Positions 37,780-47,694 of a DNA stretch of 64,000 nt are shown here, one piece after another (the stretch's first letter is position 1; each line of letters opens with the position of its first letter). The notes below the pieces were generated by a model. It saw only the letters and a program-made list of their open reading frames with translations, was not told the origin of the DNA and did no database searches. A program made the translations under genes and the position numbers. The stretch comes from Massilia agri. Its GTDB lineage: Bacteria > Pseudomonadota > Gammaproteobacteria > Burkholderiales > Burkholderiaceae_D. The DNA is taken from assembly GCF_024753255.1 (NCBI RefSeq), contig NZ_JANUHA010000003.1, forward strand, positions 62,001 through 126,000, read 5' to 3'.

Positions 37780-37810
37780 CGTCGCGCCTGCCGAACAGAA
37801 CGAATAGATC

Positions 37811-40147
37811 ATGACGACGCAAGCAAGCCTCTTCGAACAACAACACGAGCCGTCCGACGACGTCGAGACGCTCACCCTTTCCACCTTCGCCGAGCGCGCC
37901 TACCTCGACTACGCCGTCTCGGTGGTCAAGGGCCGCGCGCTGCCGGACGTGTCGGACGGCCAGAAGCCCGTCCAGCGCCGCATCCTGTACTCGATGCACG
38001 AACTGGGCCTGGGCCACACCGCCAAGCCGCGCAAGTCCGCCACCGTGGTCGGCGACGTGCTCGGCAAACTCCACCCGCACGGCGACCAGTCGGTCTACGA
38101 CGCGCTGGTGCGCATGGCGCAGGACTTCTCGCTGCGCTATCCGCTGATCGACGGCCAGGGCAACTTCGGCTCGCGCGACGGCGACGGCGCGGCGGCGATG
38201 CGTTATACCGAAGCACGCCTGACGCCGGTGTCGCGCCTGCTGCTCGATGAACTCGACATGGGCACGGTGGACTTCCAGCCGAACTACGACGGCTCCACCA
38301 CCGAGCCGCGCCAGCTGCCGGCGCGCCTGCCGATGGTGCTGCTCAACGGCGCCTCCGGCATCGCGGTCGGCATGGCCACCGAGATCCCTTCGCACAACCT
38401 GCGCGAAGTGGCGTCCGCAGCGGTGGCCCTGATCCGCAACCCGAAGATCACCCACGCCGAGCTGATGACCCTGATCACCGGCCCGGATTTCCCGGGCGGC
38501 GGCCAGATCATCACCCCGGCCTCGAGCATCGCCGACATGTACGCGACCGGCCGCGGCTCGCTCAAGGTCCGCGCGCGCTGGAAGATCGAAGAACTGGCGC
38601 GCGGCCAGTGGCAGGCGGTGGTCACCGAACTGCCGCCGGGCACCTCGGCCCAGCGCGTGCTGGAAGAGATCGAGGAACTGACCAACCCGAAGATCAAGGC
38701 GGGCAAGAAGACCCTGCTGCCGGAACAGCTGGCGCTGAAGCAGACCATCCTGGGCGCGCTCGACACCGTGCGCGACGAATCGGGCCGCGAGGCAGCCGTG
38801 CGCATCGTGTTCGAGCCGAAGTCGAAGAACCAGGACCAGGGCGAGTTCATGCTGATGCTGCTTGCCCATACCTCGCTCGAGACCTCGAGCCCGATGAACC
38901 TGGTGATGATCGGCGGCGACGGCCGTCCGCGCCAGAAGGGCCTGCTAGAGGTCCTGCAGGAATGGATCGACTTCCGCTTCGTCACCGTGCGCCGCCGGAC
39001 CGAATTCAGGCTGGGCAAGGTCAACGACCGCATCCACATCCTGGAAGGCCGCGAGACGGTCCTGCTGAACATCGACGAAGTCATCGCCATCATCCGCAAC
39101 TCGGACGAGCCGAAGGCCGCGCTGATCGAGCGCTTCCGCCTGTCGGACCGCCAGGCCGAGGACATCCTCGAGATCCGCCTGCGCCAGCTGGCGCGCCTGG
39201 AAGCGATCAAGATCCAGCAGGAGCTGGCCGAGCTGCGCAGCGAGAAGGAAAAGCTGGAAGACATCCTCGAGAATCCGTCCTCGATGAAGCGCCTGATCAT
39301 CCGCGAGATCGAGCAGGACGCCAAGCAGTACGGCGACGAGCGCCGCACCCTGATCGAGGAAGCCGAGCGCGCCGTGGCCGAACAGAAGGTCATCGACGAG
39401 CCGGTGACGGTGATCGTGTCCGAGAAGGGCTGGGTGCGCGCGCGCACCGGCATCGGCCATGACCCGGCCCAGTTCACCTTCAAGGCCGGCGACTCGCTGC
39501 TGCAGGCCTTCGAGTGCCGCACGATCGACTCGCTGATCGGCATCGGCAGCAACGGCAAGTCCTTCTCGGTGCCGGTGGCCGCACTGCCTGGCGCGCGCGG
39601 GGACGGCGTGCCGATCACGACCCTGGTCGACCTGTCGGGCGGCGTGCGCATCCTGCATTACTTCGCCGGCAACCCGGAGACCCGCCTGCTGCTGGCGACC
39701 TCGAACGGCTTCGGCTTCATCGCCAAGGCCGGCGACATGATCAGCCGGCTCAAGGGCGGCAAGTCCTTCATCACCCTGGACGAGGGCGCCGTGCCGCTGG
39801 CCCCGCGGATCGTCAGCGAAACGGCGGGCGCGATCGCCTGCCTGTCCGAGAAGGGCCGCGTGCTGGTGTTCGGCATCGACGAGATGAAGGTGCTGACCAA
39901 CGGCGGCCGCGGCGTGATCCTGATGGAGCTCGAACCGAAGGAAACCCTGCTGGCGGCGCAGCCGATCACCCAGAAGGGCGTGAACGTCATCGGCACCTGG
40001 GCCGGCTCCAAGCCGCGCACGGTGGAGCTGTTCGCGTCCGGCCTGGAGCCGCACTTCGGCAAGCGTGCGCGCAAGGGCAAGCCGCTGTCGGCGAAGCTCA
40101 AGGCGCAGGACCTGGCGATGCGGGCAACCGACGCCGGCGCGACCTGA
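37811..40147 (+). CDS. parC: DNA topoisomerase IV subunit A
   Basis: A 778-residue type IIA topoisomerase subunit. The catalytic Tyr is Y132 in AAMRYTEAR. The quinolone-resistance region reads [20 protein letters not shown]: the position of E. coli Ser80 is Gln, and that of Glu84 is Asp. The C-terminal domain contains degenerate beta-pinwheel blades ([27 protein letters not shown]). It begins 31 bp after parE, in one operon ending with a strong bidirectional terminator. Confidence 0.96.
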   Translation: MTTQASLFEQQHEPSDDVETLTLSTFAERAYLDYAVSVVKGRALPDVSDGQKPVQRRILYSMHELGLGHTAKPRKSATVVGDVLGKLHPHGDQSVYDALVRMAQDFSLRYPLIDGQGNFGSRDGDGAAAMRYTEARLTPVSRLLLDELDMGTVDFQPNYDGSTTEPRQLPARLPMVLLNGASGIAVGMATEIPSHNLREVASAAVALIRNPKITHAELMTLITGPDFPGGGQIITPASSIADMYATGRGSLKVRARWKIEELARGQWQAVVTELPPGTSAQRVLEEIEELTNPKIKAGKKTLLPEQLALKQTILGALDTVRDESGREAAVRIVFEPKSKNQDQGEFMLMLLAHTSLETSSPMNLVMIGGDGRPRQKGLLEVLQEWIDFRFVTVRRRTEFRLGKVNDRIHILEGRETVLLNIDEVIAIIRNSDEPKAALIERFRLSDRQAEDILEIRLRQLARLEAIKIQQELAELRSEKEKLEDILENPSSMKRLIIREIEQDAKQYGDERRTLIEEAERAVAEQKVIDEPVTVIVSEKGWVRARTGIGHDPAQFTFKAGDSLLQAFECRTIDSLIGIGSNGKSFSVPVAALPGARGDGVPITTLVDLSGGVRILHYFAGNPETRLLLATSNGFGFIAKAGDMISRLKGGKSFITLDEGAVPLAPRIVSETAGAIACLSEKGRVLVFGIDEMKVLTNGGRGVILMELEPKETLLAAQPITQKGVNVIGTWAGSKPRTVELFASGLEPHFGKRARKGKPLSAKLKAQDLAMRATDAGAT

Positions 40148-40160
40148 TCGCGTAAAACGA

Positions 40161-40187
40161 AACGCCGGCTCGCGAGCCGGCGTTTTT
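40161..40187. terminator. Bidirectional terminator between parC and the Lys/Ala-rich gene
   Basis: AACGCCGGCTC-gc-GAGCCGGCGTT is a perfect stem, with TTTTT on the plus side and AAAACGA before it (T-rich on the minus strand), between two convergent genes. Confidence 0.88.
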
Positions 40188-40205
40188 CATTTCAGCGGAT
40201 GCTGA

Positions 40206-40694
40206 TCAGTGCTTGGCAGCGGCCTTGTGCACATCAGCCTGCGCTTCAGCACGCACCTGTTCGGTCTTGGCTGCGGCTTGTGCCTTGTCGGCTGCCGCAT
40301 CGACCTGGGTCTTCAACAGCTTCTCGTCGGCCTTGATCATCTTCTTGTCAGCCTTCAGGTTGGCGTCGGCGATCTTTTCCTCGGCCTTGGCTACCGCCTT
40401 GGCGCGGTCTTCCGGATCGGCTTTCGCGACTTTCTCGACCGCGTTGGCGTGGGCCTTCACGGCGTCGGCGTGGGCCTCGGCCTTCTTCTCGTTGGCCTTG
40501 GCGACCGCCTTGTTCACTTTCTCGTCCGCCTTGGCGGCGTTCTTGATTTCCTTGGCTTCGGCCTTCACGACTTCCTTCTCCGCCTTGGCTTCCGCTTTCA
40601 CGACAGCGTCGGTCGCGGCCGGCGTGGTGGTGGTCTGGGCGGTGGCGGCGGTGGCGAACAGGCCGGCGATGAGGGTGGCGATCAGTTTGTTCAT
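40206..40694 (-). CDS. Exported Lys/Ala-rich coiled-coil protein
   Basis: A 162-residue protein. A signal peptide (MNKLIATLIAGLFATAATA) is followed by about 140 residues of charged helix made of Ala, Lys, Glu and Asp with heptad-like spacing (EAKAEKEVVKAEAKEIKNAA). No Cys or aromatic residues are in the mature part. An AAGGAACC site supports the ATG at 40694. No family is recognised; an envelope-associated, possibly stress-related helical protein is a guess. Confidence 0.75.
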   Translation of the reverse strand: MNKLIATLIAGLFATAATAQTTTTPAATDAVVKAEAKAEKEVVKAEAKEIKNAAKADEKVNKAVAKANEKKAEAHADAVKAHANAVEKVAKADPEDRAKAVAKAEEKIADANLKADKKMIKADEKLLKTQVDAAADKAQAAAKTEQVRAEAQADVHKAAAKH

Positions 40695-40838
40695 GATGGT
40701 TCCTTTCCGGTGAGTGGTCACGCAGTGCTGTGCAACCGCGTAATAATTTTTGTCTGACAACGACTCCAGAATAGGCTGCCCTACTGCCCGGGTCTGTTAG
40801 CCACCCCACGGACTTCCGGTGACATTTGTAAGCAAACT

Positions 40839-42254
40839 TTACTGCCGAGCAGGCCCCGCATACAGGTCGATGATCTCGCTCACACCATCCCGGCACACCG
40901 GACAGAAGGCTTCGCTGCGGTCGAACATCAGGCACTGCATCGCCGGGCGGTAGTAGCCACTGGCCTCGTAGTTCGCACCTTCGAAGGCGCCCACATCGTG
41001 GCGATGCGGCTTGCCCGCGAACAGCGCCTCGGTCGCCTTGAGGTCTTCGCGGAACAGCGCGTTCATCTCGCTCTCCGGGCGATTCGCCGCGCGCAGGGCG
41101 GCGCGCTTCTTCTGGTAGGCGCGCGAGGCCTCCTCGTATTCGGCCTTGGGCCAGGGCGTCGGCAACGGCGTGCCCGCCTTCACGTGGCGCTTCCATTTCA
41201 GATTCGCCGGGTCGCGCAGCGCGGTGGCATTCGGCTCCCACGGCTCCATGCGCACCCCGCCCGTCGCATAGGCCACCGGCGAGGTGTAGTACTCGTCGGC
41301 CAGGCCCGCGAAGTGGTGGCCGAATTCGTGCACGAAGAGGTAATCGGCCCACTCGTTGCCCGCCGCCGCGGTGCTGAACTGGCCGAAAATGCCGCCGCCA
41401 CCATAGGTCTCGTTGTTCACCAGGATCTCGATGAACTCATAGGGTGCGTGCTGGGCGATGTCGCGCAGCGCGCGGTTGTCCAGGGTGAGCACGTAGCGCT
41501 CGCTGCCGAAGATGTCATAGCGCGTGCCGAGGCTCGAGGCGTGGTGCACGCCGGTGGAGGGACGGGTGATACCGGATTCCTTCGTCGGCACCGCCAGCCC
41601 CCAGACATTGAAGTCCTTCGCACGCTCCTTGAAGGGAGAGACCGTGAACAGGTGCTTCACCAGGCGCCGCGCGTCGCTTTCGAATTTCTTCAGTTCCAGA
41701 GCGGTGTAGCCGTCGCCCAGCACCAGCAGGTCGACCTTGTCGGGCGATAGACCGCTAACGTGGATCGGAACCGGTTTTGCGGGCGCGGCAGGCTGCTTCT
41801 TCACCACCTCCTGCGCGTCGGCGTCGACTTCGATGCTCCAGGCCACCGAGAACTGGTTGCGCTCGTCGCGCTTGAGGATGCGCACGCGCACCGGGCGGTC
41901 GAATTTCGGGAAGCGCACCGATTCGTGGAAGGCGCGGCTGATGCGGTTCGCCTCTTCCGTCGTGCGCCACTCGCCGAAGACCGTCGAGAAGCCGCGCGAA
42001 TACAGCAGGTCGCCGGTCTTCACATCCACCACCTCGACGCGGTTCTGGCCGCGGTTGGTATCGTCCAGGTTGCGCGCGGTGTTGCCCGGCCAGGGCAGCG
42101 GTTCGATCACGACGCGCTCGAGCGCGTATTGGTCCGACAGGGCGTTGCCGCTGTGGGCATAGTCGACGCGGACGGTGGCCGGCTGGGCGGCATGGGCAAT
42201 GCCTGCGGCCAGCGCCAGCGCTGCGGCAAGCAGGCGGTAGGAAAGATGGAACAT
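40839..42254 (-). CDS. Exported M64-family (IgA peptidase-like) metallopeptidase
   Basis: A 471-residue secreted protein with signal peptide ending near AAGIAHA. The zinc motif HEFGHHFAGLADEYY (HExxHxxGxxDE type) is characteristic of peptidase family M64. VDLLVLGDGYTALELKKFE is also typical of the family. A C-terminal Cys pair (FCPVCRDG) may bind metal. The related Clostridium ramosum enzyme cleaves IgA; environmental members have unknown targets. The cyanophycinase-type gene lies 61 bp upstream on the same strand. Confidence 0.9.
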   Translation of the reverse strand: MFHLSYRLLAAALALAAGIAHAAQPATVRVDYAHSGNALSDQYALERVVIEPLPWPGNTARNLDDTNRGQNRVEVVDVKTGDLLYSRGFSTVFGEWRTTEEANRISRAFHESVRFPKFDRPVRVRILKRDERNQFSVAWSIEVDADAQEVVKKQPAAPAKPVPIHVSGLSPDKVDLLVLGDGYTALELKKFESDARRLVKHLFTVSPFKERAKDFNVWGLAVPTKESGITRPSTGVHHASSLGTRYDIFGSERYVLTLDNRALRDIAQHAPYEFIEILVNNETYGGGGIFGQFSTAAAGNEWADYLFVHEFGHHFAGLADEYYTSPVAYATGGVRMEPWEPNATALRDPANLKWKRHVKAGTPLPTPWPKAEYEEASRAYQKKRAALRAANRPESEMNALFREDLKATEALFAGKPHRHDVGAFEGANYEASGYYRPAMQCLMFDRSEAFCPVCRDGVSEIIDLYAGPARQ

Positions 42255-42315
42255 GGACGATCCTCATGAGACGAAGGTCGTCCATTCTACTGCGCCTGGC
42301 CTGCCATTCCGGCAA

Positions 42316-43575
42316 TCACCTGGCTGCCGCGGTCTCGGCCTGCCGGTACTGGTACAAGGGCCGCTGCACCACGATGGGCCGGATATCGAGCCGCATGTTG
42401 TAGACCGAGTAGGTTTCGGTCAGCAGCGACATATAGCCGACGCTGTCGTTCGTACGCGTGAGCTTGAACTCGAAGCCCAGGTCGGGCTGGGGGCCGTTGG
42501 GGCCGTCGAGCGAGAGTCCGATGGCCTCGCGCTGGTCGCTGTCGATCAGCCGGGACATCAGGTCGACCACGGTCGTGTTGCCGAGGATGTCGGCCGAGAA
42601 CAGCGGTTCGCGGAAGTAGGGTTTCGCAGGATCGAGCTTGTTGTCGATCTTGTCGCTGCCCGGCGTAAAGGCGTGGGTATGCAGGCTGAAGCGGTCGCCG
42701 TTGTCCAGGTAGCTCAGGCGCACATTGCTGACGTTCAGGGGCCCGTCCTGCGCCACCGCCCTCGACAGGTCGACCAGCAGGGCGCCCCGGTAGCCGATCA
42801 CCTCGACCTCGCGCTTCGGCCCGACCACCATGGCGGTGTTCTCGTCGATCCCCAGGCCGATCTTGTAGCCCTTCTTGAGCATGGCCGGCACCATGCGCGC
42901 GAAGCGCCCGCGCACCAGGAGGTGCTGGTCGACGAACACGTCTTCGCCGATGAAGCCCAGGCCCGGCGCGATCTCCCTGCCCTCGTCCAAACCCAGCCTC
43001 ATGGTGGCCAGCACCGGCTTCGGATAGCCGAACATGGTGCTGCTCATGATGGCGGCCCCGGCGCTTGAACCGGCCAGCATGCCGCCACGCCGGTAGAGCT
43101 CCCAGAGCGCATCGAGCATACGGGTATTGCCGCCGTCGGGACGCTTGAGCGCGCGCGTGATGCGGCCCTGGTCGCCGCCGGCGAAGAAGGCGCCGCCGGC
43201 CGAGCGCACCGCGTCGGCCAAGATCGGATCCTCGGCCGCGGCCTGGTAGTCGGTGCCGGCCAGGCGCACGGCGACCGGCACGAAAAAGGCTTTCGCGCCG
43301 TAGGCATTGAAACGGTCGACCAGGAATTTGCCGGCCTTGTCAGGGCTGGCGGAAGCGGAGGCGAAGACGGCGATGCGGGCGCCCTTGCCGCCCGCGAGCT
43401 GGACCATGCGTTCCCACACGGCCGCATTGTCGCCACGCAGGGCGCCACCGATGATCACGAGATGCCCCTTGGGCGAAGGGGGGACCTCCACCTTGTCGGC
43501 CCAGCAGCTATTACCCGCCAGCAGTAGAAAGGCGAGCAAGGCGCGACGGAGAACCCGGGCGGCGACCTGGAACAT
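42316..43575 (-). CDS. Exported cyanophycinase (peptidase S51)
   Basis: A 419-residue S51-family protein. After a signal peptide (LLAFLLLAGNSCWA) come GHLVIIGGALRGDNAAVWE, AFFAGGDQGRITRAL and the nucleophile region LAGSSAGAAIMSSTMFG, matching cyanophycinases, which split the Arg-Asp storage polymer into dipeptides. The export signal suggests it acts on external polymer, as in scavenging bacteria. No cyanophycin synthetase is in the window. An AGGAGG site precedes the ATG. Confidence 0.9.
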   Translation of the reverse strand: MFQVAARVLRRALLAFLLLAGNSCWADKVEVPPSPKGHLVIIGGALRGDNAAVWERMVQLAGGKGARIAVFASASASPDKAGKFLVDRFNAYGAKAFFVPVAVRLAGTDYQAAAEDPILADAVRSAGGAFFAGGDQGRITRALKRPDGGNTRMLDALWELYRRGGMLAGSSAGAAIMSSTMFGYPKPVLATMRLGLDEGREIAPGLGFIGEDVFVDQHLLVRGRFARMVPAMLKKGYKIGLGIDENTAMVVGPKREVEVIGYRGALLVDLSRAVAQDGPLNVSNVRLSYLDNGDRFSLHTHAFTPGSDKIDNKLDPAKPYFREPLFSADILGNTTVVDLMSRLIDSDQREAIGLSLDGPNGPQPDLGFEFKLTRTNDSVGYMSLLTETYSVYNMRLDIRPIVVQRPLYQYRQAETAAAR

Positions 43576-43644
43576 GACTGCCTCCTTCTCGATGAGGACT
43601 ATCGTAAGCCTGATTCGAGAAGGGCGTCGCCGTGTTGAGTATGC

Positions 43645-44082
43645 TCAGGACAAATATATGTTCGGAAAGTAACGTTCCATCAGCGTCTCGGGACGCTGCG
43701 GCGTGGTGAAGCCGAAGCGTTCGTAGAGGCTGTGGCAATCGGTCGTGGCGAGCGTGAAGCGGCGCAGTTTCTGCAGGCTCGGGTGGCGCAGCACGACGCC
43801 GACCAATTGCTTGCCGTATCCATGGCCGCGGTATTCCGGCACCACGAACACATCCACCAGGTTGGCGAAGGTGGCGAAGTCGGTGATCACGCGCGCGAAG
43901 GCGATCTGGCGGCCGTCGAGGTAGCCGCCGAAGCACAGCGAATTCTCGATCGCGCGCTCGACCACGGGGCGGGAGATGCCGACCGCCCAGGTGCTCTGCT
44001 CGCTCAGGAAGCGGTAGATCATCGGGATGTCGAGCTTCGTCTGATCGGTGCTGACCTGGAAGCTGGAGTCGTTGGTAATCAT
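43645..44082 (-). CDS. GNAT-family N-acetyltransferase
   Basis: A 145-residue GNAT protein with the acetyl-CoA motif VVPEYRGHGYGKQLVGVVL and a C-terminal SLYERFGF element. The substrate is unknown. I start at MITNDSSFQ; an in-frame ATG at 44145 would add a stretch without family similarity and no ribosome-binding site. It is a stand-alone gene downstream of the NTF2-like gene on the same strand. Confidence 0.85.
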   Translation of the reverse strand: MITNDSSFQVSTDQTKLDIPMIYRFLSEQSTWAVGISRPVVERAIENSLCFGGYLDGRQIAFARVITDFATFANLVDVFVVPEYRGHGYGKQLVGVVLRHPSLQKLRRFTLATTDCHSLYERFGFTTPQRPETLMERYFPNIYLS

Positions 44083-44194
44083 GGGACCCGTGTCTGGTTC
44101 TGGCTTAAAAGTGAATTCTAGCGCCGTTTGCCAGTAATACAACACGCGATTGGACGTCCTTGCGCCATGCGCAATGACGTCCGCCGCGCCCAGC

Positions 44195-44803
44195 TCAACC
44201 GTTGCGCAGGTAGCGCTCGGGCAGCTGGAGCTTGCTGTCCTCGGCGCGCCAGATCAGGTTCAGCACGTACCAGCGCTTGCCGTCGTGGATCAGCTGGATG
44301 CTGTTGATGCCGCGCATGAAGGGCTTCGCATCGTCCTTGGCGTGGCGCGCCTCGTAGGTGCTGAACACATGGGCGATCTGGCCGAAGGTTTCGGTGGTGC
44401 GGGCCAGCTCGGTTTCAAAAAAGCCCATGGTGGCGAAGGCCTTGGTATTGCGCGAAATATAGTCTTCCGGCGTCAGGCTGCGCAGCACATAGCTGCCGTC
44501 CGGGCGCATGCCGACGGCGCCCATCCGGCCCTCGGGCGCGAACAGCGAGCGCATGCGGTCCCAGTCGCGCGGGGCGCCGGCCGGGCCGGAGATCACGTCG
44601 TAGAGTGCGGCGACGATCGCGTCGATCGAGGCGACATCGGCGGGACGGGCAGCCGGCAGGCCGGGGGCGGCCTTGGGCGGCGGCGGCGCGATCGCGGTCG
44701 GCGTCGCGCCGGGTACCGGTGGCGTCGCCTGCTGGGCCGCTGCCGGTACGCAGCTTGCCGCCGCCAGCAGCGCCGCCGCGCCGAGTTGTGTCAGTCGATT
44801 CAT
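44195..44803 (-). CDS. Exported NTF2/SnoaL-like protein
   Basis: A 202-residue protein with a signal peptide (to VPAAAQQ), a Pro/Ala-rich linker (residues 25-50) and an NTF2-like cone fold: VASIDAIVAALYDVISGPAG, WDRMRSLFAPEGRMGA, and the end HDGKRWYVLNLIWRAED. Such proteins bind small ligands; some are enzymes. A GGGGGAG site precedes the ATG. It is divergent from argH. Confidence 0.78.
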   Translation of the reverse strand: MNRLTQLGAAALLAAASCVPAAAQQATPPVPGATPTAIAPPPPKAAPGLPAARPADVASIDAIVAALYDVISGPAGAPRDWDRMRSLFAPEGRMGAVGMRPDGSYVLRSLTPEDYISRNTKAFATMGFFETELARTTETFGQIAHVFSTYEARHAKDDAKPFMRGINSIQLIHDGKRWYVLNLIWRAEDSKLQLPERYLRNG

Positions 44804-44911
44804 GTCTCCCCCTTTGTTGTCATTTAATGAAGCCTGGCCACATCATCACGCATTTCCCCGGGCTTGTCATCCACCACGGATGGGGCGAAGTGGTCCGACC
44901 TGCCGGCCAGT

Positions 44912-44917
44912 TATAAT
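44912..44917 (+). promoter_or_regulatory. -10 element upstream of argH
   Basis: A consensus TATAAT lies 28 bases before the argH ATG. At 17 bp upstream the -35 position reads AGTGGT, a poor match, so the promoter may need an activator or depend on the -10 alone. Confidence 0.4.
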
Positions 44918-44944
44918 CGTACGATCCCCAACCGAGATTCCACC

Positions 44945-46342
44945 ATGACCGATCAATTCTCCAAGAAAGCCGAGGCCTGGTCCGCGCGCTTCACCGAACC
45001 CGTTTCCGACCTCGTCAAGCGCTACACCGCGTCCGTGTTCTTCGACAAGCGCCTGGCGCCCTACGACATCCAGGGTTCGCTGGCCCACGCCGAGATGCTG
45101 GCCGCCCAGGGCATCATCAGCGCACAGGACCGCGCGGACATCGAGCGCGGCATGGCCCAGATCAAGAGCGAGATCGACGCCGGCACCTTCGAATGGCTGC
45201 TGGACCTGGAAGACGTGCACCTGAACATCGAGAAGCGCCTGACCGAGCTGGTGGGCGACGCCGGCAAGCGCCTGCACACCGGCCGCTCGCGCAACGACCA
45301 GGTCGCAACCGACATCCGCCTGTATGTGCGCGCCGCGATCGACGACATCGTGGGTCTCTTGAACAGCCTGCGCGCTGCATTGACGGACCTGGCCGAGCGC
45401 CATGCGGACACCATCATGCCGGGCTTCACCCACCTGCAGGTGGCGCAACCCATCACCTTTGGACACCACATGCTGGCCTACGTCGAGATGTTCGGCCGCG
45501 ACCTCGAGCGCATGCAGGACGCGCGCCGCCGCGTCAACCGCCTGCCGCTGGGCGCGGCCGCGCTAGCCGGCACCACCTTCCCGATCGATCGCCTGCGCGT
45601 GGCCAAGACCCTGGGCTTCGAGGACGTCTGCCACAACTCGCTCGACGCCGTGTCGGACCGCGATTTCGCCATCGAATTCACGGCGGCCGCCTCCCTCATC
45701 ATGATGCACATCTCGCGCTTCTCGGAAGAGCTGGTGATGTGGATCAGCCCGCGCATCGGCTTCATCGACATCGCCGACCGCTTCTGCACCGGCTCGTCGA
45801 TCATGCCGCAGAAGAAAAACCCGGACGTGCCGGAACTCGCGCGCGGCAAGACCGGCCGTGTCTACGGCCACCTGAACGGCCTGCTGGTCCTGATGAAGGG
45901 CCAGCCGCTGGCCTACAACAAGGACAACCAGGAAGACAAGGAACCGCTGTTCGATACCATCGACACCGTCACCGATACGCTGCGCATCTTCGCCGACATG
46001 GCGGGCGGCATCACGGTGAAGGCCGAGAACATGCGCTCCGCCGCCCTGCAGGGCTACGCGACGGCGACCGACCTGGCCGACTACCTGGTCAAGAAGGGCC
46101 TGCCCTTCCGCGACGCGCACGAAGCCGTGGCGCACGCGGTGCGCGCCTGCGACGTGGCCGGCTGCGACCTGTCCGAGATGGCGCTCGAGAAGCTGCGCGA
46201 GTTCTCGCCGCTGATCGAGCAGGACGTATTCGCCGTGCTGTCGCTGGAAGGCTCGGTGGCGGCGCGCGACCACGTCGGCGGCACCGCGCCGAACCAGGTC
46301 CGCAAAGCCATCGAGCGCGTGCGCAAGCAGCTGGCTGAATGA
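44945..46342 (+). CDS. argH: Argininosuccinate lyase
   Basis: A 465-residue member of the fumarase/aspartase superfamily that releases fumarate from argininosuccinate, the last step of arginine synthesis. The signature [15 protein letters not shown] (catalytic Ser in SSIMPQKKN) and [18 protein letters not shown] are present. I start at MTDQFSKK, since the upstream in-frame extension lies in the promoter region. Length is normal. A perfect hairpin follows the stop. Confidence 0.97.
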   Translation: MTDQFSKKAEAWSARFTEPVSDLVKRYTASVFFDKRLAPYDIQGSLAHAEMLAAQGIISAQDRADIERGMAQIKSEIDAGTFEWLLDLEDVHLNIEKRLTELVGDAGKRLHTGRSRNDQVATDIRLYVRAAIDDIVGLLNSLRAALTDLAERHADTIMPGFTHLQVAQPITFGHHMLAYVEMFGRDLERMQDARRRVNRLPLGAAALAGTTFPIDRLRVAKTLGFEDVCHNSLDAVSDRDFAIEFTAAASLIMMHISRFSEELVMWISPRIGFIDIADRFCTGSSIMPQKKNPDVPELARGKTGRVYGHLNGLLVLMKGQPLAYNKDNQEDKEPLFDTIDTVTDTLRIFADMAGGITVKAENMRSAALQGYATATDLADYLVKKGLPFRDAHEAVAHAVRACDVAGCDLSEMALEKLREFSPLIEQDVFAVLSLEGSVAARDHVGGTAPNQVRKAIERVRKQLAE

Positions 46343-46347
46343 TGTTC

Positions 46348-46374
46348 ATGGCGGGCGGCCGCGCCGCCCGCCAT
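46348..46374. terminator. Bidirectional terminator-like hairpin between argH and rsgA
   Basis: ATGGCGGGCGGC-cgc-GCCGCCCGCCAT is a perfect 12-bp stem between convergent genes. It lacks a T tract on either side, so it may stop RNA decay or transcription only partly. Confidence 0.6.
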
Positions 46375-46376
46375 CC

Positions 46377-47405
46377 TCACCCTCCGCGCTTGTCGCGGCC
46401 CCGCTGCCGGGCCTCCTTCATCAACACCTTCCACTTCCCTCTTTCGGCGATCCGATCCAGCGGCGTCTGCTCCGCGCGCTGCACCTCGCGCAGCAGCTTG
46501 CGGTAGTTGCGCAGCCGGTCCGCATCCACCACACCCCGTACCGCGCATCCCGGCTCGCTCTCGTGCACGCAGTCGCGGAACTGGCACTGCTCCGCCAGCG
46601 CGGCGATGTCGTTGAAGGACAGTCCCAGCTCTTCCTCGTCCGCATCCGGCTGCCAGGCCCGCAGGCCCGGCGTGTCGATGATGCAGGCGCCGCCCGGGCA
46701 GCGGTGCAGCGAGCGCGCGGTGGTCGTGTGGCGGCCGCGGTCGTCCCCATGGCGGGTGCCGCCGGTGGCCTGGCCGCTGCCCGTGAGGGCATTGGTCAGG
46801 GTCGACTTGCCGACGCCGGAAGAGCCAAGCAGCACCAGGGTCTGGCCCTTCCCCAGCCAGGGCGCCAGCATTCCCGCATCGTCCTGCTCGGCGGGATGCA
46901 GGCTCAATGCCGGCACGTCGTCCGGGATGCGCTGGCGCAGCTGGGCGATCTTCTCGCTAGCGTCGATGCCGATGTCCGACTTGGTCAGCACCATCACAGG
47001 CTCGACGCCGCAGGCACGCACCACGGCGATATAGCGCTCCATGCGGCGCGGATTGAAGTCGTTGTCGAGGCCCATCAGGAGCAGGGCCGTATCGACGTTG
47101 CTGGCCAATACCTGGCGGCCGGAGGGCGTGCGGCGCGTCAGGCGCGTGGACGGCTCGAGGACGCTGTCGATCCAGTATTCCCCGGCGCTCTCGATGAGGA
47201 GCACCCAGTCGCCGACCACGGCCGGCTCCATGTGGCGCAGGAGACGCGCATGGAAGGTGTGCTTGCCGTCGTCGAGGGTCATCGCGTCGCGCTGGGCGGC
47301 GGTGACGCGGGCGAGGCGGTGTTGGGCCGAACTCGCGGCCAGTTGTGAAACGAATTGCTGCTTGAATCCGATCCCGTGAAGGGTCGGGAAATCGATGTCG
47401 ATCAT
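46377..47405 (-). CDS. rsgA: Ribosome small subunit-dependent GTPase A
   Basis: A 342-residue circularly permuted GTPase that checks late 30S assembly. Order seen: OB domain (GDWVLLIESAGEYWIDSVLE), G4 VLTKSDIG, G1 LLGSSGVGKSTLTN, G3 IIDTPGLRAW and a C-terminal zinc knuckle CQFRDCVHESEPGCAV. I start at MIDIDFPTLHG; an in-frame ATG at 47435 is possible. A 12-codon open frame with a strong ribosome-binding site lies 141 bp upstream. Confidence 0.93.
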   Translation of the reverse strand: MIDIDFPTLHGIGFKQQFVSQLAASSAQHRLARVTAAQRDAMTLDDGKHTFHARLLRHMEPAVVGDWVLLIESAGEYWIDSVLEPSTRLTRRTPSGRQVLASNVDTALLLMGLDNDFNPRRMERYIAVVRACGVEPVMVLTKSDIGIDASEKIAQLRQRIPDDVPALSLHPAEQDDAGMLAPWLGKGQTLVLLGSSGVGKSTLTNALTGSGQATGGTRHGDDRGRHTTTARSLHRCPGGACIIDTPGLRAWQPDADEEELGLSFNDIAALAEQCQFRDCVHESEPGCAVRGVVDADRLRNYRKLLREVQRAEQTPLDRIAERGKWKVLMKEARQRGRDKRGG

Positions 47406-47545
47406 GACGATGTGGTTTCCAGTTCGAGAGCGCAACAGGCGTGCGCAGGCACTGCGCGTTTGGCGCAGCAGGGTCGAAAAGTGGAAGGTCGGCGCGCTAT
47501 CGCGCCAGGCACATCGCTAGTGAAGCGTGGTGATGAGCGGGCGGA

Positions 47546-47584
47546 TCAGGCGGCCGACCGGAGGGCGGTATCAGGCTGGTTCAT
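47546..47584 (-). other. 12-codon open frame with strong ribosome-binding site upstream of rsgA
   Basis: On the minus strand GAGGAGACAAAGC precedes an ATG that opens a 12-residue frame (MNQPDTALRSAA). Upstream lies TTGACC with CAGACT 17 bp later. Good initiation signals on so short a frame suggest a leader peptide for rsgA, or the 5' stub of a deleted gene. No homologue is recognised. Confidence 0.25.
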
Positions 47585-47694
47585 GCTTTGTCTCCTCGGA
47601 TCGGTTGGTGGGATGGCTAGTCTGGCAGCAGCCGGCAAGAAGGTCAAGGGCGCGATGCCGCCTGGCGGTTTGCGCTATGCTGTTTGCCCAGCCC

